Source: Nocardioidaceae bacterium (lineage in GTDB: Bacteria > Actinomycetota > Actinomycetes > Propionibacteriales > Nocardioidaceae). Taken from it: 12,946 nt of DNA. The notes below the pieces were generated by a model. The model worked only from the letters and a program-made list of their open reading frames with translations. It ran no database searches and had not been told where the DNA came from. The DNA lies in assembly GCA_020438665.1 (NCBI GenBank), contig JAGQUE010000259.1, forward strand, positions 2,860 to 15,805. The letters run 5' to 3'. Within the stretch, counting starts at the first letter, position 1. Every line of letters begins with the position of its first letter. This document shows, piece by piece, positions 8,990 to 12,946 of the stretch. Made by a program: the position numbers and the translations under genes.

Positions 8990-9008
8990 CGCCGATGCGA
9001 CATCGGCG
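8990..9008 (-). terminator. Hairpin downstream of the rhodanese gene
   Basis: CGCCGATG (8990-8997) and CATCGGCG (9001-9008) pair perfectly over 8 bp around a 3-nt loop, starting 13 nt after the rhodanese stop. There is no T-run after the stem on the minus strand, so it may be a weak terminator, an mRNA 3'-end protector or an intercistronic stem rather than a classical terminator. Confidence 0.4.
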
Positions 9009-9021
9009 CGAGGTCGGTGGG

Positions 9022-9336
9022 TCAGGCGGCGGTGCCGGTCGCGACGGAGCGGCCGGAGCGCAGCCACGCACCCACCCCACCCTGCACGCTCCACGCGTCG
9101 AAGCCCATGCTCCGCAGGGCGTCGGTCATCGCTCCGCTGCGGTTGCCGCTCTGGCAGAGGACATAGAGGCGGCTGCTACGGTCGAGCTCACCGACGCGGG
9201 CGCCCAGCTGACTCATGGGCATCAGGCTGGTGCCGGGGATGTGTCCGCGCACCCACTCCATGTGTTCGCGGACGTCGATGACGGCGGCGCCTTCGTCCAG
9301 CGCGACAGCCAGGTCGTCAACGGTCACATCTCTCAT
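9022..9336 (-). CDS. Single-domain rhodanese (sulfurtransferase)
   Basis: A cytosolic 104-residue rhodanese-homology protein that would carry persulfide sulfur on a cysteine and pass it to thiols or other acceptors. The fold signatures are in order: AAVIDVRE at 17-24, GHIPG at 31-35, the active loop CQSGNRS at 61-67 with catalytic Cys61, and the closing GF..WSVQGGVGAW segment. Length fits single-domain rhodaneses of the GlpE/PspE kind. The ATG at 9334-9336 was chosen for its GAGGAGA site; an open frame continues far upstream through the divergent promoter but has no family similarity. It diverges from a thioredoxin gene across a 100-bp spacer with two CsoR/CstR-like palindromes, and the repressor gene is nearby, so it is likely induced by reactive sulfur species. 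That regulatory reading is inference. Confidence 0.92.
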   Translation of the reverse strand: MRDVTVDDLAVALDEGAAVIDVREHMEWVRGHIPGTSLMPMSQLGARVGELDRSSRLYVLCQSGNRSGAMTDALRSMGFDAWSVQGGVGAWLRSGRSVATGTAA

Positions 9337-9353
9337 GCGGATTCTCCTCGGGA

Positions 9354-9369
9354 ATACCTGGGGGGGTAT
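9354..9369. promoter_or_regulatory. Candidate CsoR/CstR-family operator, site 1
   Basis: ATACC and GGTAT half-sites flank a 6-nt G-rich centre, giving a 16-bp element like the A/T-flanked G-tract operators known for the CsoR/RcnR/CstR family. It lies 17 bp upstream of the rhodanese start, within its likely leader or transcription start region. The outer five positions of each arm are perfect; the centre is not symmetric. Confidence 0.6.
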
Positions 9370-9380
9370 ATTTGCTAGCA

Positions 9381-9408
9381 ACGGTAACACCCCCTGGGGT
9401 ATCGTCAA
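9381..9408 (-). promoter_or_regulatory. Candidate rhodanese promoter with an operator as its spacer
   Basis: On the minus strand TTGACG (9403-9408) matches a -35 element and TACCGT (9381-9386) fits TANNNT as a -10. The 16 bp between them are exactly operator site 2. Start of transcription would be near 9374, with site 1 just downstream. The rightward promoter for thioredoxin is less certain: TATATT at 9367-9372 and TATCGT at 9400-9405 are both possible -10 elements. Confidence 0.45.
9387..9402. promoter_or_regulatory. Candidate CsoR/CstR-family operator, site 2
   Basis: The 16-bp sequence ACACCCCCTGGGGTAT is an inverted repeat with only two mismatched pairs and the G/C core flanked by AT that is typical of the family. 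Its centre is 33 bp (about three helical turns) from that of site 1. It lies 34 bp upstream of the thioredoxin start. A third perfect palindrome, TTGCTAGCAA at 9372-9381, sits between the two sites. Confidence 0.65.
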
Positions 9409-9436
9409 ACCGAACCGACCGAAAGGCGCCGATCCC

Positions 9437-9808
9437 ATGGCAACGACCACGCTGGGGCAGGACAACTTCGAGACCACCATCAAGGACCACGACATCGTCC
9501 TGGTCGACTGGTGGGCCGAGTGGTGTGGTCCGTGCCGGATGTTCGCCCCGATCTTCGAGAAGGCGTCCGAGGAGCACACCGACATCGTCTTCGGCAAGAT
9601 CGACACCGAGGCCGAGCGGGGGCTCTCCGCCGCCGCCGGCATCTCCTCGATCCCGACCCTGATGGCGTTCAAGGACGGCTCGCTCGTCTTCGCCCAGCCG
9701 GGCGCGCTGCCCGCCACGGCGCTCGCCGAGCTCATCCAGGCCGTGCGCGACCTCGACATCGAGGCCGCCCGCAAGGCCGCCGCCGACAAGGAGTCGGCGA
9801 CCAGCTGA
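9437..9808 (+). CDS. Thioredoxin
   Basis: A cytosolic thiol-disulfide reductase of 123 residues. The active site WCGPC has Cys30 and Cys33, preceded by the usual VLVDWWAEW strand, and the cis-proline is Pro73 in SSIPTLMAF. The sequence continues with DGSLVF and a helix, ending about 15 residues beyond a standard 105-110 residue thioredoxin in a charged Ala/Lys/Asp tail. The ATG at 9437 has a GAAAGG site about 10 nt upstream. It is the first gene of a plus-strand run with a small unknown ORF and the CsoR/CstR-like repressor, and its upstream region carries the two operator-like palindromes. In this setting it could reduce persulfides formed on the rhodanese or on other proteins, which is inference; general disulfide reduction is equally possible biochemically. 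Confidence 0.95.
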   Translation: MATTTLGQDNFETTIKDHDIVLVDWWAEWCGPCRMFAPIFEKASEEHTDIVFGKIDTEAERGLSAAAGISSIPTLMAFKDGSLVFAQPGALPATALAELIQAVRDLDIEAARKAAADKESATS

Positions 9809-10336
<528 letters not shown>

Positions 10337-10337
10337 C

Positions 10338-10967
10338 CTACCGGTCTGCCACGCCCGCGGCGCGGGCATGCACCCGTTCGATCGCCCCGAGTGTCGTGCG
10401 CTCGGACTCGATGATCTCGACGTTGCGGCGCCTCAGTGCCAGGGACGGGCGCCTGGTGAAGTGCTCCCCGTGCCGTGGCACGGACACCAGATCGGCGGCG
10501 TGCTGCACGAGCCGCAGCGGCCAGAACGATGCCACCACATGGTCGGCGAGCAGCAGCCGACCACCGGGGCGCAGAACCCGCAGCGCCTCGCCGAGCGTGC
10601 GTTCGAGGTCGGGGACACAGCACATCGCGAAGGTGCTGACGACGGTGTCGAACGACGAGGCGGCGAACGGCAGCGCCCCGGCGTCGGCGCGGCGGAAGGC
10701 GACGCGGCTGCCGATCGCCGTTGCCCGATGCCGTGCGCGGGCCAGCATCTCCTCGCTCCAGTCGACCGCGACCAGGTCGAGGTCCGGGGCGTAGTGGGCG
10801 AGGTTGGCGCCCGTGCCGACACCGAGCTCAAGGGTCGTCCCGTGGACCCGTTCGGCCACCCAGGCCCGGCTGACCGCCAGCAGCCGGCGCTCCATGCCTG
10901 CGGTCCGGGTGTCATAGGTGGCGGCCTGGTCGTCCCAGTAGCGCACCCGGTCGCGCGCTCGAGCCAT
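10338..10967 (-). CDS. Class I SAM-dependent methyltransferase (METTL7-like pattern)
   Basis: A 209-residue methyltransferase. After an N-terminal helix with YWDDQAATYD comes motif I LELGVGTG at 46-53, the ribose-binding acidic residue Asp69 in AVDWSEEML, ALPFAASSFDTVVST, CCVPDLERTLGEALRVLRPGGRLLLADHV, and a C-terminal region ending before a typical last strand. It belongs to the Methyltransf_11/UbiE-like superfamily; the order and wording of its later motifs recall the group that includes human METTL7 proteins, which methylate thiols. The substrate cannot be fixed from sequence. It starts 23 nt after the stop of the VOC gene on the same strand with only a weak ribosome binding site, so it is probably expressed from that transcript. 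A GCCCGC/GCGGGC stem at 10353-10367 in its 3' end might also terminate the convergent repressor transcript. Confidence 0.85.
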   Translation of the reverse strand: MARARDRVRYWDDQAATYDTRTAGMERRLLAVSRAWVAERVHGTTLELGVGTGANLAHYAPDLDLVAVDWSEEMLARARHRATAIGSRVAFRRADAGALPFAASSFDTVVSTFAMCCVPDLERTLGEALRVLRPGGRLLLADHVVASFWPLRLVQHAADLVSVPRHGEHFTRRPSLALRRRNVEIIESERTTLGAIERVHARAAGVADR

Positions 10968-10990
10968 GGCTGCCGTCCTGCCGCGTCCGG

Positions 10991-11368
10991 TCAGGAGAGC
11001 TCGAACAGGCAGAACGGGTGGCCGTCCGGGTCGAGCATCACCCGGACGTCGTCTTGGGGCTGGTAGGCCGCCTGGGCCGCTCCCAGCTGCTCCGCGCGAG
11101 CGATTCCTGCCGCGAGGTCGGTCACCCCGATGTCGAGGTGGGCCTGCATCTGCTGCTCACCGGACTCGGCGGGCCACGCGGGTCGCGCATAGAGCTCCTC
11201 GCGTTGGAAGGCCAGCCCGTGACCGCCCCCTGCGGGCTTGAGCTTGACCCAGTCGTCCTCACTGTCGATCACCTCCCAGCCGAGCAGCCCTTGGTAGAAG
11301 CCGCCCAGGGCTCGGGGGTCTGGTGTGCCGAGCACGGTGGAGGAGATACGGAACTCGAGCGGTGCCAT
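10991..11368 (-). CDS. VOC-family (glyoxalase/bleomycin-resistance-like) protein
   Basis: A 125-residue protein with the two beta-alpha-beta-beta-beta halves of the vicinal oxygen chelate fold: TVLGTPDPRALGGFYQGLLGWEV in the first half and LDIGVTDLAAGIARAEQLGA followed by VRVMLDPDGHPFCLFEL in the second. The DPDGHPFCL ending is typical of the Glyoxalase-like domain group common in actinobacteria. Members range from metal-dependent lyases and dioxygenases to binding proteins; the usual first-half metal histidine is not evident, so catalytic activity is uncertain and no substrate can be named. Start ATG at 11366-11368. It is the first gene of a probable two-gene unit with the methyltransferase and diverges from padR across a 160-bp spacer. 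Confidence 0.85.
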   Translation of the reverse strand: MAPLEFRISSTVLGTPDPRALGGFYQGLLGWEVIDSEDDWVKLKPAGGGHGLAFQREELYARPAWPAESGEQQMQAHLDIGVTDLAAGIARAEQLGAAQAAYQPQDDVRVMLDPDGHPFCLFELS

Positions 11369-11374
11369 CGCTCC

Positions 11375-11380
11375 ACTCTA
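11375..11380 (-). promoter_or_regulatory. Candidate -10 element positioned for a leaderless VOC transcript
   Basis: TAGAGT on the minus strand fits TANNNT and is followed by 6 nt and then the ATG, the spacing expected if transcription starts at the A of the start codon. The only Shine-Dalgarno-like GGAG lies 2 nt from the ATG, too close to work well. No convincing -35 is seen. Confidence 0.4.
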
Positions 11381-11441
11381 GGCGGCGCCTGCGAGGGTGC
11401 TCGCCGGCCGCCCTTGTGTGCGCGCAGATCCTGGCGTAGTC

Positions 11442-11457
11442 TCGCGATATATCGTGA
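11442..11457. promoter_or_regulatory. Candidate PadR operator upstream of padR
   Basis: TCGCGATATATCGTGA is a 16-bp palindrome with a single mismatched pair; the central 10 bp (CGATATATCG, 11445-11454) are perfect. Its AT-centred form resembles known PadR-family operators. It lies about 70 bp upstream of padR in the spacer shared with the VOC gene, and TATCGT at 11450-11455 could double as a -10 element, which would make it an autoregulatory site. Confidence 0.55.
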
Positions 11458-11528
11458 TGGGTCGCCGACAGTCGGCGAAACGGCTGGGCGACAGTCGCGA
11501 TCCCCGACGCTACGAAAGGAGTCCTGCC

Positions 11529-12197
11529 ATGGGACACCCTGGGTTCAATCGACAGTGGGCGCGCGAGACCGACGGCGCCTGGCACCAGCACCGCGGCGGC
11601 CCGTGGGGCGGTGGCGGGTGGCCGAGCGACTGGAGCGGCTGGGAGCCCTCCAAGCACGGCCGCTCCGGGCCGCCTCCGTGGGTGGCCGGCCTCTTCGGCC
11701 TGGCGCAGGGGATGCAGCAACGTGGTCCGCGCGTGCGCCGTGGCGACGTGCGCGCCGCGATCCTCGACGTCCTGAGCACCGAGCCGATGAACGGCTACCA
11801 GGTGATCAGCCAGATCGCCGAACGCAGTGGCGGGGCCTGGAAGCCCAGCCCCGGCTCGGTCTATCCCACCATCAGCCAGCTCGAGGACGAGGGCCTGGTC
11901 GCCTCCGACGACGACGCCGGGCGCCGTACCCTCCGACTCACCGACGACGGTCGGGCCTATGTCGCCGAGCACCCCGAGGAGCTCGCCCGGGTCTGGGAGC
12001 CCTTCGACCAGCCGACGGCCGAGACCGACGACCCCACCGACTTCGCCGCGCTCAAGCCCGAGATCGGAGCCATGATGAACGCCGTGTGGCAGATCATCAC
12101 CACCGGAACCGACCAGCAGCGTCGCGACGCGATCGGGATCCTCATCGAGACCCGGCGCAAGCTCTATGGCCTGCTCGCCGAGGGTGACGCCGAATGA
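11529..12197 (+). CDS. PadR-family transcriptional regulator with Gly/Trp/His-rich N-terminus
   Basis: A 222-residue regulator. The first 65 or so residues are low-complexity, rich in Gly, Trp, His and Pro; from about residue 69 the PadR winged helix begins (VRRGDVRAAILDVLSTEPMNG, then GSVYPTISQLEDEGLV as recognition helix region and a DDAGRRTLRLTDDG wing), followed by a helical C-terminal part (about 165-215) that would mediate dimerisation. The ATG at 11529 was chosen for the GAAAGGAG site 7 nt upstream; the frame is open further upstream but passes through the operator-like palindrome. PadR proteins are usually ligand-responsive repressors of their own operon. The stop overlaps the DUF1707 start (ATGA), so the membrane protein is the likely co-regulated partner. 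The ligand is unknown. Confidence 0.92.
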   Translation: MGHPGFNRQWARETDGAWHQHRGGPWGGGGWPSDWSGWEPSKHGRSGPPPWVAGLFGLAQGMQQRGPRVRRGDVRAAILDVLSTEPMNGYQVISQIAERSGGAWKPSPGSVYPTISQLEDEGLVASDDDAGRRTLRLTDDGRAYVAEHPEELARVWEPFDQPTAETDDPTDFAALKPEIGAMMNAVWQIITTGTDQQRRDAIGILIETRRKLYGLLAEGDAE

Positions 12198-12739
12198 CCG
12201 GCCGACCCTGGGAGGGCCAGCCGCGCCGTGAGGAGTGGGTGCGCTGGGCCGACCAGCTTCGCCAGGCCGACTGGCCGCGCCCCGGTGAGAGCCTGCGCCT
12301 GTCCGACGCCGAGCGCGACGAGGCCGCTCGGGCACTGGGTGAGCACTTCGCCGAGGGTCGGCTGACCGCCGACGAGCACGGCGAGCGTTCGGAGCGACTC
12401 TGGGCGGCCCGCACCTATGCCGACCTCGGCCCGCTCTTCCGCGACCTGCCTGGTGGCACCCCGATCCGGCCCGCGACCGGCCGAGCGGTGCCGCGACCGC
12501 CGTCGGCCTCGCGGATGGTGGGTGGCGGTGTCTGGTGGCTGGCCAAGCTGCTGCTGCTCGGCTTCGTCGTCGTCATGGTCGTGACCCACGTGCTGCCGCT
12601 GCTGCTCATCGGGCTGGTGGTCTGGTGGGTGCTCGCCATCTCGATCGGCCGGTGGGGGCGCCATCGCCGCCGGGACGTCATGCGGCAGCGCTCGGCGGCC
12701 CATGGCTGGGACCGACCCTGGGACCGACGCTGGGTGTGA
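12194..12739 (+). CDS. DUF1707 domain membrane protein
   Basis: A 181-residue protein overlapping padR by 4 nt. Residues 32-86 form a DUF1707 domain (LRLSDAERDEAARALGEHF, GRLTADEHGER, AARTYADLGPLFRDLPG), a helical module common in actinobacteria and of unknown role. A linker with several Pro/Arg residues leads to two closely spaced hydrophobic helices (about 108-130 and 132-152), then a basic Arg/Trp-rich tail that would stay in the cytoplasm. It has the look of a small membrane-anchored sensor or scaffold. Coupling to padR suggests PadR controls it, perhaps as an envelope-stress response; this is inference. A 13-bp perfect stem follows 10 nt after its stop. Confidence 0.88.
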   Translation: MTGRPWEGQPRREEWVRWADQLRQADWPRPGESLRLSDAERDEAARALGEHFAEGRLTADEHGERSERLWAARTYADLGPLFRDLPGGTPIRPATGRAVPRPPSASRMVGGGVWWLAKLLLLGFVVVMVVTHVLPLLLIGLVVWWVLAISIGRWGRHRRRDVMRQRSAAHGWDRPWDRRWV

Positions 12740-12749
12740 CCTGGTGCTG

Positions 12750-12797
12750 ACGCCGGGCTGATGCGGTGGGACCAACCTCCCCGTATCAGCCCGGCGT
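12750..12797 (+). terminator. Strong hairpin after the padR-DUF1707 operon
   Basis: ACGCCGGGCTGAT (12750-12762) and ATCAGCCCGGCGT (12785-12797) pair perfectly over 13 bp around a 22-nt loop that can pair partly itself. It begins 10 nt after the DUF1707 stop. The T-run is weak (only a mixed pyrimidine stretch follows), as is common for high-GC actinobacterial terminators. Confidence 0.6.
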
Positions 12798-12801
12798 TCC
12801 T

Positions 12802-12871
12802 CTGCTCCTGGGTGCTGAGTCTCGGCCCAGCACACGCCCCACCAGGACCGGGGCGCCCCGACCAGGAGCAG
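12802..12871 (+). promoter_or_regulatory. Structured leader with sequestered ribosome binding site, riboswitch-like
   Basis: Three stems can form together: P1, 10 bp, 12802-12811 with 12862-12871; P2, GTGCTG 12812-12817 with CAGCAC 12828-12833; P3, CGCCCC 12835-12840 with GGGGCG 12850-12855. This is a three-way junction closed by P1, and the 3' strand of P1 contains the AGGAG (12864-12868) that serves the ATG at 12876. No known riboswitch class is recognised. Chance pairing in GC-rich DNA remains possible. Confidence 0.4.
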
Positions 12872-12875
12872 TCCC

Positions 12876-12946
12876 ATGGCCGTCCTGCCCGCGCGTCGCG
12901 ACCCGGTGGTGCTCGCCCTCGTCAGCCATGCGCTCGGCTCGGTCGG
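12876..12946 (+). CDS. Start of an unidentified protein; runs off the right edge
   Basis: Only 23 codons are visible, beginning MAVLPARRDPVVLALVSHALG. The ATG is preceded by AGGAG at a spacing of 7 nt, and third positions are almost all G or C, both in favour of a real gene. The start of the protein is basic and then hydrophobic, which could be the first part of a membrane segment or a buried strand or helix. No family can be assigned from so little. Its leader can fold into a three-way junction that would hide this ribosome binding site. Confidence 0.6.
   Translation, partial: MAVLPARRDPVVLALVSHALGSV

Noticed and set aside
11397..11528. Longer padR reading frame starting at 11397
   Set aside because: It would place coding sequence over the operator-like palindrome and lacks a ribosome binding site, while ATG 11529 has GAAAGGAG.
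12763..12784. T-box-like string (TGGGACC) in the loop of the hairpin after the DUF1707 gene
   Set aside because: It is only a short match, there is no specifier stem upstream because that DNA is coding, and it is about 90 nt from the ribosome binding site, so chance is more likely.
12811..12830. CTGAG-containing loop as a TPP riboswitch
   Set aside because: The other conserved TPP elements (the ACCTGAT-type block and its loop) are absent.

Overview
The window is very GC-rich DNA with dense, mostly overlapping genes, strong G/C at third codon positions, GTG starts and TANNNT-type -10 hexamers. Together with the gene families (DUF1707 protein, Gly/Trp/His-rich PadR regulator, MacB/FtsX-type transporter pairs) this points to a chromosomal segment of an actinobacterium, plausibly of the Nocardioidaceae. 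That placement is inference. I see no insertion sequence, CRISPR array, phage gene, tRNA or rRNA.

Layout. (1) 1-1435, minus strand: tdh followed by the start of kbl, the two-step conversion of threonine to glycine and acetyl-CoA; kbl runs off the left edge. (2) 1578-8747, plus strand: a four-gene ABC transporter operon (ATPase, ATPase, FtsX-like permease, larger FtsX-like permease) in which every junction is a 4-nt stop/start overlap. The two permeases share motifs in their large outside domain, including a CxxxC pair, so they look like diverged duplicates. ATPase 1 carries an extra beta-rich, AbrB-like tail and ATPase 2 an acidic/proline repeat tail. (3) 8769-10336: a small Cys/His protein and a single-domain rhodanese (minus strand) diverge from a thioredoxin, a small unknown ORF and a CsoR-family repressor (plus strand). 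The repressor keeps the two sensing cysteines but lacks the copper-binding histidine, which resembles the persulfide sensor CstR. The 100-bp divergent spacer holds two 16-bp G/C-core palindromes of the kind bound by this family. I read this as a sulfide/persulfide (reactive sulfur) response module. (4) 10338-11368, minus strand: a VOC/glyoxalase-like protein followed by a class I methyltransferase that ends 1 nt from the repressor gene. (5) 11529-12739, plus strand: a PadR regulator overlapping a DUF1707 membrane protein, preceded by a near-perfect AT-centred palindrome. (6) 12740-12946: a strong hairpin, then a compact leader able to fold into a three-way junction whose closing stem contains the ribosome binding site of a gene that begins at 12876 and runs off the right edge.

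The most promising material for new biology is the reactive-sulfur module with its operator-in-promoter spacer, the structured leader before the last gene, and the duplicated transporter with unusual ATPase tails. All functional statements rest on motif recognition by eye; no database search or folding program was run.
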